From Linepithema humile (Eukaryota; Arthropoda; Insecta; Hymenoptera; Formicidae), in NCBI RefSeq assembly GCF_040581485.1, contig NC_090129.1:30284764-30348763 (forward strand): a stretch of DNA of 64,000 nucleotides, read 5' to 3'. Positions 26,101 to 40,320 of this stretch are shown here, one piece after another; positions within the stretch are counted from its first letter, which is position 1; the number at the start of each line of letters is the position of its first letter. The notes below the pieces were generated by a model. It saw only the letters and a list, made by a program, of their open reading frames with translations. It was not told the origin of the DNA and made no database searches. Position numbers and translations under genes: made by a program.

Positions 26101-28365
26101 TGGAGAAATATTGCCGGCTGACGCCTGAACCCGTTGCTGCATTTCAGCGCAATGTCAGCGGTTTAGTAAAGGAGGGAAGAAAGGCGCGCGTTGGCACTTT
26201 TGCACTCGCGAGCAACATGCTGCGGTACCGTATGCGGTGGCGGTTTAACAGTTCACGCGACCGACCATAACGTGAGAGAGCTCACGTACGGATATTTTCT
26301 GCGAGGGGAGGCGAGGCTCGAGTTCGTCGCGCCCGGTCGCGTTCGCGATGTCGTACACGTACGCGTATTACGACTCGTGTTACAATCAGTTTGGTTCGTG
26401 ACGAGGACCTCCTTCGAGTCGTAGAGCGACTACCCGGTCGATCGTTACCGAGCGCGCACATGATTGCGGTGATAGTCGTCGTTGAAGCGGTCTTTCCGAA
26501 AACTTCAACGTGCAGCGAGACGACATAAAACTGAACATGTCTCGCGCACGGATTAAAAAGAAACAAGTAAACGGTAAAGATTTATCTTCGCGAGAATTGA
26601 GCTACAGATTCAACTCTATTATTTAATATTGATTTTTTTCTATGTATTCATTTAGATTCACTCTAATTTTCACAATAATTTACCATATTGATATCATAGT
26701 GCATTGTAAGACTTAAATTACATTATTTTCTCCTCTGAAAATGTATTCCAAGCTGCGAGAAATCGATGATGTGTGGTTACAATAGTTATATCTGTTCGAC
26801 ATCGGATTACACATTTCACGAATCTAACTTATGTCTCCACAGTAATGGGTTCATTTGTATCGCGCAAAATTCTCCATAACCACGCGCAGATTGTAAAAGC
26901 CCACGCGAGCAATGATCGCGGCCGAGCCCAGCAGGCACGTTATCAACCGAGGGGACCGAGGCATAAGAACAGAGTCATCGTCCCACGGGACGACGAGTTG
27001 CACGGCAAACGGGGGATGCGGATAGGTGGTTTCTTTGCATATACATGAGTGGAGAGAGTGAGAGAGTGCATGCTGTGCCGGTGGCGCTTATCTGCGGAAT
27101 TTATTGCGCGGTTTCCGGCGATGTTACAAGACTTTAAACCGGCGGCATTCGACGTTAAGTGACTTTGCGGGATTTCAATGTAACGCTTGCGTGTAGAAAC
27201 AGCTCACGAGGGTGGCAAGTTGTTACGATGACTCTAAAAGGCGCGACACGGGGTGAGCTCGTAACACAGAATCGAGATAATCCGCGTCGGAGTTACGAGC
27301 GTACGAGTTACGACAACACTGTCGCTAATCCTACTTGCTCCAATCCTGATGAATATATCGCGCCATTTAGTTGATCCGGCTTATTTATGGATTATACAAT
27401 CCTTTTGATTCTTGTCGATCGTCAATGCTTGTCATAATTCGCGAAATGACACTTCAAACTTGCTGATCTCGCGAGAAGCGCGGATAATTGTATTCTATGA
27501 ATTATTATTTTGCCAATGTAAATAATAGATTATTGTTTCTGGGCTTGTGAATTTTAACTCAACTTTGTTTTAACGTGAATATTCTTAAATTGGTTTGCTA
27601 AAAATGAAATAGAAACTAAAAATCAATGTTCAAAATTGAACAGTTACGATAAATGATGCTATTTGCATAAAATTTTTGTTTTAATAAAATGATCAAAGAA
27701 TTTATTATCCGAATTTTACTCGTTTATCTTGAAGCATTTTATATACACGCGAAGAATTATTGCGCAAGTGATAGTAACAAGTATTGAATTCCTTTTATCA
27801 TTATTATGTTACGCAAACGCTCTCCTGTTTGATTTTCTCTATAATGTAGAACGAAACACTACCAGGAAATTACTGTTATTTTTGCAATATTTTCTCTTGA
27901 CCAAATGCCATTTTTCTTGACTTGATAAAACACATGAAACAATTACTTAATAGAAATCGCAGACAAATGGAAATGAAAACAGTTTAGGTGGACTAAACGT
28001 AGTGAACGAACGAGTAAAGTAAATTGACTGACTTTTTATTTCATTTGCAAACATAAAAGTCTCCGCCGTTTTTCTTATAAGGATTAATTAGCACCGCGAT
28101 TGTTCTAAAGAGAAACGCAAACTTGGATCTGATCTGTCTCTCAGTTTCTCGCGTTATTATTCTCGTCGTCTCGCGACAGACGCAACACAGAGCGTGTTTT
28201 CTAAACTCTTGGCCTTCCTCTTTCCCCGCGTTTTCCGGGTGTTCCAACATCTTGGATTTCTGTTTCTCTACCGCTTGAATTATGGGCGCTCATGTCTATA
28301 CATCTATCTTTGTGAGCGCGCCAATGTGAGTGTGCATGTATAACATGCGTGTGTTTCTTCAGAGA
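23126..28365. other. non-coding: intron or intergenic
   Basis: CpG-rich islands lie at about 23560-23960, 24490-24940, 25110-25480, 25980-26560 and 26870-27360. The segment includes a short CTG/GCC tract at 23767-23791 and a 16-G homopolymer at 25147-25162. One exon-like open segment at 26843-27025 is discussed among the findings. Nothing else is supported. Confidence 0.55.
25147..25162. repeat. poly-G homopolymer, 16 G
   Basis: Sixteen uninterrupted G follow GAGAC. Tracts like this are prone to length error in sequencing and can form G-quadruplexes. Confidence 0.95.
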
Positions 28366-28561
28366 TACAGGGTGTTCCAGACAGACTTTATTACTCGTTA
28401 ATAGCAGATTTTTGAAGTTATTTGAAGATGAAAATACGAAAATATTGAAATAATTTTTAAATACAAAGTATTCAAAATCAAATTTTTCTATCCTTATCAT
28501 ATGAGAAGCCTCAGAAAATCTACTATTAACGGGTGATATGGTTGATCTGGGACACTCTGTA
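28366..28561. mobile_element. MITE with about 50-base terminal inverted repeats, TA target site
   Basis: The left arm begins TACAGGGTGTTCCAGA. The right arm in reverse complement begins TACAGAGTGTCCCAGA. A second strong match inside the arms is CGTTAATAGCAGATTTT against CGTTAATAGTAGATTTT. TA flanks both ends (28366-28367 and 28560-28561). The core is 192 bases and cannot encode a transposase. The terminus type is shared with the 9.4 kb element and the solo ends near 56.9 and 63.4 kb, which points to one or a few related TA-targeting families. Confidence 0.85.
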
Positions 28562-31500
28562 TATTAGCATCTTTTATTAGGTGCCACGGCAGTAGCGTGT
28601 CAAACAAATCCTCTCACGCCCAACGGTCATTCGTTATACACGCGTACATATGCGGCGTTTTATTATATCGGCCTGTGCTTGAAACACTCGTGGCGCCACG
28701 GGAAGCACCGTTCGTTTGTTCGGCTGCTCAACCGCGCTCGTAAACCCCGAAATACGCGTTACCACGCTGCCTCGGGGTTTCGCAGCTCCGCGATACCGCA
28801 AATGTCACTTTCACGAGAATGCGTCCTACGATTATTACCGTGTTAGTCATCCTTCAGCGAATACTCAAGGCTAACGGAACGTTCGAGGCTCGTGATGCCG
28901 AGGGTAGAAAAATCGAAGGTACGCTTGACCATTGATCGCGCAGCAAAAGTGCGATAATTATTCGCACTCGATTGACGTCTACATGGTTATATAGAGCGTG
29001 AAAAGTTTACAGTTTATGTGTAATGAGAAAATCCTGTTAACTGCAATAATATAACGTTTGGTTCGATGGATTGGAAACGGAACAATCCAAATTCACGAAC
29101 TCAAATGTAAAGCTTATTTGAATAAACGCGCACAGTTGCGTGAACTAATCTGACCGTGTGGTCGACTACAAATATTGTTTAGTCAATTCGCGTAGCAAAA
29201 TTATTTCTACTTAAATTTATAGCGAGAATTTTTGTATTTAAATTCGTTAACGTGCAATTTATTATTACATTTTATATAATTTTACGTAATTTATTATAAT
29301 TTGATTTTATTTGAATTTATCGCGGATGGAATTATCGTGCGAACTTGCGGGGAAAGGATGTGAAATAATGCGATGCGCCTCGTAATGTGCGTCGCATTAA
29401 AGATATTTAGTGAGCATAGCATTAAACGCGCTCGCATCTCTTAAAGCTGCAAGCGTGTTGCTATACGCGTGCTTTATCTTCTTTATATTACTCGTGCTCG
29501 AGACGCGGTCTCGCCGAAATAAGATTTTCTCCACACGAAACATTAGGAATGACGTTAGGCAAGTAGTACAACTAAACGCATGCGGCAGCGATAAAAATAT
29601 ACTCGGATATGCCTCTGCAGCTTTTATTTCGGCGGTGGATTTCCGGGTCTTTAGTAGCAGTTTTGAAAAGCACACCGTGTGTGCCTCGGGAGGTTAAAAT
29701 GAAATTAAACCCGGTGCGCGTCGCGAAAGTGCAGCGCGAACACGCCGCTACGGGCGTCGTATTGCAGGCTAGACACACGGTGTGTAGCTTCGTAGGTCGG
29801 CCACGTAGCGGAGCCGTGCAACAACGAGAGCACTTACTCGTTTCCTCGACGAGAGACGAGTTGAAATTCCTCCATCGTCACTGTACACCCACGCTCGTAT
29901 TCACTGAACTCATTCGCGCTCGATTGCAAGTTTTGCGTCACCTGGAATCGAGAATAATTTGTCGCAATGGTCGTTAAGCGTTGCGACTAATAAATGAGAA
30001 TTGTTTTCTTATTATTTTTATTACTACAATTTTATGTCTCATCAATTTTGTCGCATAATTTAAATAAGAAGAGAAAGAAAATATAGGATTATTGTTTTTT
30101 TTTTTTGTTGCGAAATTTAAGATTGTCACTGAGCCAAGCCTTTGCCAGACCTGCGCGAAAAGTAAGTCTGCTTTGGCGAAACTCTCCCCGTATCGGGACC
30201 GAGGTTGGAAGCCGGAGCGTCGAGAGCGAGCGTAAGCGGGCGTAAGCGGGCGTAAGCACATCAAAGACGGCGCCTTATTAAAAGGAGGAAAGAAAAAAAA
30301 GAGGGAGGGGAGGAATGAGAGAGTAAATGGTTCTTTTTCCCGCGAGTCGCGGGGCTTCTGGCTTCGCGCACTGTGCGTGCTTACTCTCTGTGCACACTCT
30401 GAAGTGAATTATGCGCTTTGTCAGACAGCGGTGCGTTTTCGCCGACCGCCATTCCCCGCCTTGTCGAAGTTCCGATCGATAAGAGCACGGCGTATTATCT
30501 TATGCGTGCGTAATACGGACGCGACGACTGGAGCTTTGATTGTTAATTTCGAATTTTTGCAATCTTGCGTTCTGAAAAATAAGAGACCGACTTTATTGCG
30601 AATTGGATGCTGTACGCTTAGTCGAAGTTGTGTGTGTTTCATGGATATTGCTTTTTTCCGAGATGAAGAGTTCTCTCTTTTCCAATCGCAGGTTTCTCCA
30701 TTCGATTCGTGCCGCCACCGATATCTCAGATCGTGTCTCAGATATTTTCGAAGAATTTTTGAAAATTGAAATTCCTTATTCAATTTTCCCGTCGCTCGAC
30801 AAAAATCATATTAGAATCTGCCGAGCGAAACTGTTAACAGTTTTCGTCTTACAATGACGAGAAATTCTCAGATATCATTTTTATCGGTTTGAAGGCGAAA
30901 TTAACACGCAGAAGACGCCGTAGATGTAATTCCATTCAGAATCCAAAGCGCTGGAGAGACTCGACGCGCGCGAAACGTCGTTCGCGCATTTCATTACTTT
31001 AATGACAGTGTTTAGAACGGCTTCGGTGAGGGCACAGGAGGCACATCATTGCGCCCGACCCTGCCTTATTTAACTTCGCCTTTGCGCCGCCGTAATCTGC
31101 ATATTTTCTATTAAATCAGCCGCGCCACGTCTCGCAGCAACTTTATTACTCCCCGTAGTTTGTCCCTTGTATTTCGTACTGTCTAAAAGCGCGCAAACTT
31201 CGCGACTCGTTCCACGTTCGAGCACGGCGCGCACTCGCTGCTCGTTCAAGGACATAATAAATTGCATCCATCTATATAGCGTGTATCGTCTCTTCGTCTT
31301 CCGTCATCTCCATTCGCGTCGCGCCGCGTCCTCCGCCACGCCAACATGCTCGTGTTATATCGCCTAGCGACGCTGATTAAGATGTCGATCCTGCATCATC
31401 GTAATAGCGGATAGAAATACTTGAGAGTACGGACAATATGGCGCGCGTGATTTATCGCCGCGCGCTTCGTCCCGTCACGTTCAATAAATTAACGCGCTTA

Positions 31501-34500
31501 TTGCTTGTTAATCGATTGATTTTTATTATCGAACAATTAAGCCGTTAACAGTTAAATAATTTCGAACGATAAGAAATGAAAGAACTTTCAATTTATCGCG
31601 AAATTGTTGCAACAGTGTAACTTTAATATGAGTAATTTTCACGTGCCGATGGAATCTGTATTACTCCGCACAACTTTGCTCGTTACTTTACTTTATAGAT
31701 ATTAATTAATGGTATTATTAGTTTAATTAATATCGTTCAAAAAGAGGGTCGTATTTTGCTAAGTGCCAAAGTGCCAAGTTGTCCGGGTTCCGTCATTTGC
31801 AATCCGTAATCCAGACGATCTAATAAACGGCACGACGCGTGCTGCCTTTTCAAGTAACCGCGAACTAATTTCTGCCAGTCCGCCGAGAAAATCGCATCTG
31901 GCTTTTTCGGGGTTAATGGCTATCTCGAGTGTCGGGAGGGTGAACTTTCTTCGCGAAGGGTGCGATGGTTTCTTCGCGAGAAGATAAACGGTCGACGACC
32001 ATGGATCGGAAAGAAAACGCGTGTTTGAGCTTTGACGTCCAAAGTGAGGGCTCCGAGATCCCTCGTGGATGATATTACTTCCGGCGAAAGATGCTGACTC
32101 TGTCGCTGTCGAAACTATATTAATAATTGAGATATTATATTTTTTTTTTGTCTTTCTATATCGCCATAAATCACGCAACGTAATTCCTTTTTTAATATAA
32201 CAGGAAAGAAAATAACTGAAATCTATATTACATATGCTGTGAAAGCAAGAGATTGAATAACTGAATAACATGTGAAAACGTCTGCGATCTCAAGTGACAA
32301 AATCTATTCAGATTCATCCATTTTCTAAACGTACCTTTTAGTCTTTGCTTCAAACGCAAAAAAAAGTCACTGAAATGTTTCAGAATAAACTCGGCAAAAA
32401 TCATATTGTTTTCTTTACATATAAAATGAATACTACAATATATACATAATAGAGTTTCCTTCCAAATAATTGTAATATGTCTAACCGAGATCTCCGGAGA
32501 ATTCGCGGCTTCAGACGACAGAAATTCTGTTAATTGCTTATGTAGACAATCCGGATACCCGACGCAGCCTCCACGGTCGTTTGCGGAGAATGCGATGCTT
32601 TCCGAAGGCAGCACGCGAGGGAGAAAGAGTGAGAGAGGAAGAGAGAGGGAGAGAGAGAGAAAGCAACGAAAGAGACATGGTGCGAGAGTAGTTTCGTCGT
32701 CGGAGACAACGACGGACTCTCGGATGGTAGGACCCTCCGCAAACAGCGTTTTCCGCGCTAGTAGCAGGAGAGACCGTAGTGAACTGAGATCGAGGTTAGC
32801 GCGCGCAGAAAGAAAAATACTGGAAAAAAGAACAGCGTGGAACGGACGGGCGAGCGGGCGAGCGAGCGAGCTGACTCGAGGGAATACGGAACGAGTAACG
32901 CGGTTTACGATAAAAGCCGGCAGCGCGAAAATAAGAATAAATGATATACAACCGCGGATCGCGGGCGCTGTGTACGCGATAGCGTCGGCTGCAAAACGTG
33001 GCCGGGCATGTGGGAAAATTTACCGTGGCGCGGGACGATAACGAAGGGGGGTAACGCGCGACGAACCGTTATAATTTATTCTCCATTATTCCCAATTTAT
33101 CATCATTGCGGATTATTTTGGTTTGGCGATTTGTCGACGCCGCCGGACGACAATGTTCGTCGGCAATTGCAGCCGTCCGGCGCGATGTAAATAAGCCGCT
33201 TTGATTTCGAGTCGGAATAATTAAGCGCTTTTACGACAACTTTCACCGACGTTAATTCTTGTTTAATTCTTTGCCCCCTTCGCGACTGCGTCTGTTATTT
33301 ATAAGTGAAAGAGGATTGCGGTTCGCATCGATTGCTGATACAACAAGCGATTCAGATCATTATCTTGGAGAAACAATAGTTTTAATTTGTTATCTCGTCG
33401 AGGAATGTTACTCCTTTCACGGGCGAGAAACGCAGGATTCTTCGTATCTTCGTAAGTAGGCCAAACTACGGACGAAACGTATCGTAGGAATTCAAATCGC
33501 CTCATCACGCACGCCGTGTCTTTAGCTATGCTAATTCCAATTAACTCTCGCCATACACCCGGATGAGCTCAAACTCGAAGTAACCTGCAGCTATGAAGAA
33601 TTTCAAAGCTATTCTCGAACCGCTGCTTTAGCCAAACGCGGCCCAAATTCGGAGTTTAAGTACCTGCCTAAAGTACAGTTAGCGACGATCTCGCTTGCAA
33701 AAGTGCACTTATGCAGAATATTCGCGTCGCGGGAGCAAGCGCGAGCGAATAACGAGAGAGCTAGAAAGCGACCTGAAAAAGAGGAAGATCACGGAAGATT
33801 CTCGTCTCTGAAAAGCGTGGAAGGGGGGGGGAAATAAGCGATAGCACGTGGTCGTCTCGTAAATATCTTCTTACGCTCGTGAAATTAATCAGTCGACGGG
33901 ATCTGGTATAAAGCCATAAAACAACGGCGACGCGGACGCTTCGCCGTCCGACCGCCGTCCGTATCGTCGTCGGGACGCCTTAAAAACAACATTCTTCTTC
34001 CGCGAGCGAACAGAACGGGGGCGATCGAAGTATCGCGCTTGATATATCGCATCGTGGAGAGCTTCACTCGCGATTTAAATATAGAACGTGGAATGTTCCA
34101 CGTGTCTAAAGACGGTGTCATGTGCTGTGCGTTTTAGCGCGACTTAATGCCGCGTGAAGCCCCGGAGATGAAGTCTTAATGGCACTTGATGCAGATCAGT
34201 GCCAATCCTCTTTGTCGAAACACGACTAAGCGTGAAATGAAAGAACGAACGAATTGTTCATTGAGAGTAATATAAATCAAATTTTAAAGCGCGTCGAATT
34301 TCCAGTGGCATATATAAAGACGATTTTATCAATATAATCTCTACAAATCTGTTCGCATTCAAGATAAACAGATCACGCATGGGAGAAAACGAAAAAGGAT
34401 TAATTATAATATTTTGTCGTTGATTGAATATCCGCAGGCAACCATCTAATGCAATTAATTTGTGATGGATTTAATAAAATTATTTATTCCGCCGTAATTC

Positions 34501-37500
34501 GAATGCGATAATAAGTAGGTGAGCGCGCGACGTGCCTCTGTCCGTGTAATAGAATATGCCGCAATTATATTTTACGAGGGCAGGAGCGGGCAATCGTCAG
34601 GAAGCTGATATTAAAATAATAATTGATCTCCGGGAGAGACAGCGTACTTGAAATAATAATAACAACTTGCCGCGGCGACAAATTATCAAGTGAAAATTTC
34701 ACAAAAATACGCGCGCGCACAGCGACATGCTAAGTTACGTCGAGTACAACTTTCTGCGATCGTAATGTAGTCTGCATTTAGTGCATTAGCGAGAAAGTTC
34801 ATATTGAGAATAATAGTAATTATAAAAGCTATATGATAAGTAATGAACTGCATCCGAGATGTTATTAATTCCTTGAGAGAAGTTCCACTTGGCGGAATTT
34901 GCATTTTTCTGACTTTCGGAATATTAATAAACGCATCTAGCCGAACGGCGGTGAAGTCGGGTAATAAAATTTTGCGGGAAATCACGTCTAAGAGAACAGG
35001 AATATGAAATCGCACTCAAGAGTTGACGTCTCAATGAAAAGTTGTGGTCGGCAGCAATAAGAGTGACTCTTGAGCAAATGTACAGAGCGCTCTGTTTTTA
35101 TCGCATTAGCTCCAAGTGACTGATATTTTGAATAGTCGAGAGTCACTTTGTAAGACGATTAAATATCACGTCAAATAAATCTGAAATTAAATGTCAAAGT
35201 GAAATCTACTCGACGTTTAGAAAAGGAAATTTCTGCCATTTGTTTATACTTGCGAAGCTTAAATCGCTCCAAGAATATTTAATTTAAGTTTCCCAAAGCA
35301 TATATCATTAACATTTGGTACGATGAGGCAAAACATCCTATGTAAACAGAGGGCCCGATGTAGGAACTAAGAGAAACAAACGAAACGTACACGGAAAAGG
35401 AAGACGGCGATGTCGAGACGTACTCGACTGCGCCATGAACGGCCTCGGGCTCGCTTATGATATGATCTCACGGCAAGAAACTGTCGTGAGATTACCTGTG
35501 TACCTGTCGGTGTACAATTAAACTCGCAGTCAAGGTAAACGGATCGCGTAGCCTCCCCTTGACGCGACTACCCCTCTCACATTTCGCGCATAATTGTTCT
35601 ATTATGCTCGAGCGTTCGTAAACTTGCGCGAGTAATCGGGCTACTGCACTCTGTGTGGTAATTTCGAGCGGAATGCATTCAATTTCGATATCGCGTGTTT
35701 TGTTTCGGAGCACAGATATGCGCTGTAAAATCAACAGTATGGAGCACGAAGGAAGTGAGGAAGCGAGGGATGTTAACGATTTTGCGAAATAGAAATATCT
35801 AGTAATTAACTATAACAAGTGTAATCATAGCGATTAATCGCCAGAGTGATTGCTCCATTGGATTTCTGAGTAAAAAATATCACGCAATGACAAAATATTT
35901 TTACTATAGATAAAAAAATCTTGTAGCAAACAGAATGTTTTTTTTTTTATTTTTAGCGGAACCGTGTAAGCCGGTGTTTTAATCGGAAACATGTTCCCGG
36001 CGCATGTTTGAATTTTAAAAGAGGGCAAAGAATGTTACATCGGCGGTTTAATGTTAATCCTATGCCATGCAATTTGGCTTTAAAAATGTATATTGAAGTT
36101 TTATTTAAAATTTCTATTATTCTACTTAAAAGCTTGTATTTAATTCGATAATTTGGATCGGAAAAAATTAAATATTACACATGTATAAATTCAATACGAA
36201 TTTAATATATATTTATGGTGTATATCATTACACCGTATCATCAATAAGCGAACATGTTCTCGAAAAAGATTCCGCAATTCGAGGTATGTGTGTTTTTAGA
36301 ACGATAAAATATGGTTTCACGGATAACTCTTATACATTGAAACGGAGAAAATACCGCAGATTAAATTCCGCTAAAACGAAATCTTCGACAATATACTTCG
36401 ATCGATATTAATACACTGAGCTCTTCCCAGGATCACCGCGACTTTTTTTATCCTCTCTGATGAATCTGTGGTCGAATCTTTTCGAATAAAAATTTGAAGC
36501 CCGTACGCTACTTTATATTCTTAATACCTTTATACGTTAAAAATAATCCATGATGCGATTTGGTTATAATTAAAAAATAAATTAAATACGATATAATGCC
36601 AATTCGCAAAAAAATTTGTCGCAAGTGAAGCATTTAGTTTACATTTTGTGCGTGAAACAAATATTTTATCGATTAGATAAATGTCGAGGCATACCGATAT
36701 AGATTTCCCACCGGTCCTAATCGAATCGTATGGATGTACACATGAGTATACACTCGAACTACATGGATTTACGGCAAAATACAGTAATCGGCGCGCGACT
36801 CGGCAGTTTGCATACTCGTCGAGACGATTAAACCTACAAATCGAGAAGCGACAGAGACGTAATTGCTTTTCGCTGTGGTATCGATGTTGCGTATTTGTCC
36901 AGCCTAATTACGTTTTCCAAATGCGCGTCGCGAATAACGGACCAGCGATGTTCTAGTCATTGATATTCTGAAAATTAGTCGGTTTGTCAGACAAGTCATA
37001 GCAGAGATTAACGTAGTGAGGGACACTTCACCGGGTAATGTTTGCTCCGTGGAATAATCCTTTGTCACGCAGGAAACATTAGGAAATGCGAGATAAGTAC
37101 AATAAATTTATGGCGCTTGAAATTCTATATATAATTCAGACTTTGAGAGGAAAATGTGAACGACTTTTCGAAGAAATTGTTTAAACGTGGACAAATCTTT
37201 TTGTACGTTTTTGCTCGTATTTTTATTCTTTCACTGTCAATTCAAACTAAATGTTAATGACTGCGACAGGAATGCTTGCTTGGCGATGCATTTCATCTTT
37301 TCTTAGCAAACAAAAAGACTCCGGCAAAGAAAAGAAAAAGAATGGAAAAAAAGTTAAAAAGGATTATTGAAAACCTCACTGTCACGGTACGAGCGGTCGC
37401 GACGGAAAGGCAACGAGGAAATAACAAAGATATTAAAAACTCCGCGTATCCGTAATTACACGCTTCGAAACGACAAAGCGCGCTCGCGACGGAGAAACGG

Positions 37501-38932
37501 CAAACAGCCAACAAAAATATTAAAGACCTTGCAAACGATCGTGATCGCGACAGCAAAATGGTAAAGAACCAGAAAAGTAAAGAGAGCATTAAAAATCTCA
37601 TGGACTCTCGTCGGGACGAGACGCGCAGGAAAATTGAGCAATTACTCGGTAAACACGTTGCACGATCAATCCGATTTGTCACAGCGCGACGCGTCCCATC
37701 TAGGGATACTCGATACTAGATACGAATTTAATAACGACATTATCTTATCGAATTCCAAATCGACGGTTGCAATGTTTTTGCGGATACAAATTGATGGAAG
37801 CCAATAGAAACAATTGATATTTATAATGTTATTATACGTACTTTAGAATTATTGTTTGGAGGTAATTAAATACTTTAAAGCGTATGAAACACATGAAATT
37901 ATATATTTTAGGGGTAAATATCCGTAATTCCGTCGCATCTCGTGAGTCCGCTTCGCGTGCTGCCAGCCTCCGCTCTGATAGGCTCACTCGTGTAATAAGC
38001 GGCACGCAGGAGACATCCGCCTCTTATTTTCTATCCGTCTAATTACATGTAATAGCTCTCGCGGTCATGAATCAATCCACTCTCTCGATCGCGCGGCACC
38101 GCCTGTAACGAAGCTGACGATGTCTTTCTGTTGACTTCTCCGCCTCTTAACGTACCCTGATTTTCATCATGTGTCATGTTCTTTATTGAGCGAAGAAAAG
38201 TAGACGCGTATGTAAATTAGACTGGAACGATAATATTCACTAAGAACAAGTGATTCTCATATCCTGATATTTTTGTGTGTCTTTGCTGAAAAGCTCGATG
38301 ACTTATTTTTGTAGGATAAAATTAGTATAACCGTCAGAGTCGATATTTGTAAATGATGATCCTCTCGCAGACAATTTTCATTATTTTATCTCAAATGTGC
38401 GATATTCATACCGCATTCGCAGATTTATGGCGTCAACAGATGTGCTTTATATCACTTACACTATTTTCCAGATGAGTAACTCATTATTGAACCATCGCAG
38501 ATAATTCAGCAAAAACAGCGTAACGTTAAACTTCCGTTCCGCCCACGACGACCGTGTCGGGCTGAAATGTCGCGAGTCGCTTTTGCACGCCTATGTATGT
38601 ATGTCGAGTACATACCGCATACCGCGATATCGTCGCTTCTCTCTTCATAGCTCTTCCGCTGCGTGCCTGGCACGCGATGGCTACTTTGCGGGCGCGTCAC
38701 GACTCATTGGTAGCCATCGAGATTCCGTGCTCGCTCATTCGTGACAATAATTCGTTTAGTAAGCATACATGAAGGTCTAACATTAATTTTATTATCGACG
38801 ACAATTTCGTTGTGAACGTTCGTGTACTCTAATCTGAATCTAATTGCGGTAGGAAATATGACACACTTTCACGTGTATATAAATGTTTGCTCTTATTTTA
38901 TCAGTTTATATTAAGCGCGCGTTATGTTAGAA
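28562..38932. other. non-coding: intron or intergenic
   Basis: Islands occur at about 28580-28960, 29400-29960, 30160-30500, 30950-31480, 31780-32060, 32580-33180, 33720-34170, 35390-35700 and 37930-38150. They include a (CGTAAGCGGG) tandem at 30231-30257 and a GA-rich tract at 32620-32660. The longest frame (170 codons, minus strand, 31759-32271) has no recognisable domain. An imperfect hairpin, with arms around ATCTCACG and CGTGAGAT, lies near 35464-35492. Confidence 0.55.
30231..30257. repeat. 10-base tandem repeat, 2.7 copies of CGTAAGCGGG
   Basis: There are two full copies and a 7-base partial copy, all identical. No function is suggested. Confidence 0.9.
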
Positions 38933-39330
38933 TCACTCAAAAAAATGATCTTGCAATAATAGCTAAAATTTTCTAGGTGTAAAAAATTAACTAAAACAGA
39001 CAAATGATTAGCAACTGTTGTGATATTGCATATGTAATTACTTAATCAGTTTAGATGACAGAAACAGAATATATATCTGTATTGTTTGTGAACTTTAAAA
39101 AGAAAGTTTCTTTAAAGCGCCTATCTATATAAGATCAATCACGTGTTAGATCATGCAATGAATAACATTTAGCAATGGTACCTAAATTTTTCAGAAGCTA
39201 TTGCTAGAACATTACTGTTATAAATTCTATATGTGACAAACAATGTTTTTACAGATACGAAAAATAGCGATATATTCTTGTTGCGATATCTAGAAATCTA
39301 ACTACATCAGCGAAATATTTTTTTGAGTGA
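38933..39330. mobile_element. MITE-like element with TCACTCAAAAAAAT termini
   Basis: The left end reads TCACTCAAAAAAAT and the right end is its exact reverse complement (14 bases). The arms resemble each other further in: TAGCTAAAATTTTCTAG on the left against TAGTTAGATTTCTAG on the right in reverse complement. The element is 398 bases, AT-rich and without a coding frame. I cannot see a clean target-site duplication. The superfamily is not assigned. Confidence 0.7.
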
Positions 39331-40320
39331 TAGATGTATGATTAAAAAACTCGCTCGAGTCTAATCCGATTCAATAATTACAGATACTCCTTAATTTTTT
39401 ATGATTGCAACATTTCTTCGGCTTCTACGATTAAAAATGAATGAATGTTTTTAAAGCTATCCGAATTCGAAAATCTGAAATTCAGTAAGATATTCGCGTT
39501 TTGAGAACACTTGCATCCCAAATTCATGAATACCCGTATATTCCTACGAGGTATAGCCTAAATACTTAATGAGTGGTTAAAGTACTTAATTTGTATGCAA
39601 TCGAGTCGCTAATGCACAAACTTTTGCGCAGTAATGAAGCAAAGTTGGCTTGAGAGCGTTGACCGTGACGATAATGTGTCTCTATATGTATCTTGCAGTC
39701 GAACGCAGATGAGCGTACGCGTTCGAGTACGCACTTGAGTGCGGAACAGCAGTCGTGGCAAACAGCCAAAAACGCCGACCGAATGCTTCGAACGCGGCGA
39801 ATATATTTTTTAACGCTTTCAGGACTTCGTCCCGTTTCTCTTTCTTCTTCTTCTTCTTCTTCTTTTTCTGCGTATACGCGCGCGACCGTGACGAGTTTAC
39901 CGCAGCAACATACGAGCGTCGCCTGAGGCGTTTAAGGCGATGTCCTCTTCTCTAAGAAGTTGCACGTTTGCGCTCGCGTATCTTTGAACGCTCGCAAACC
40001 GTGTTTACCGTAGATAGTACGTCTACCGTGGAGACGGTTGGCAAATATGTAAATTCGGATTCTCTTCTTTATTTCTCAAGAAGCCGCGCTTCTTGATCGA
40101 TTAAGTCTTTTAGCGTATTCCCGCGTTCGCCGAGTGATCGAGTGTTAATTCTTTTATATGCCGAGCTTCGAAATTTTCCGACAAATTTCTCATTTAAAAA
40201 AATCTATTATTAAATTTTTCGGGAAACGGAAGTTTTCAATGTGAGCTTAAACTTAAAGTGTGCAAAGTAACGTTTACATAAATCACATACACTTATTTTA
40301 CTTAATACGAATTTCTAACA
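39331..40320. other. non-coding: intron or intergenic
   Basis: The left part is AT-rich. A CpG-rich island at about 39690-40150 contains a TTC microsatellite (39841-39864). No supported gene. Confidence 0.55.

Noticed and set aside
31759..32271. 170-codon minus-strand frame
   Set aside because: It spans an AT-rich and a GC-rich part with an abrupt change in amino-acid composition. No motif and no supporting splice or start context.
33306..33451. Open segment between an AG and a GTAAGT, with hydrophobic stretch ETIVLICYLVEECY
   Set aside because: The acceptor is poor, and joining it to the collagen exon would give arginine instead of glycine at the split codon. Too many such segments are expected by chance.
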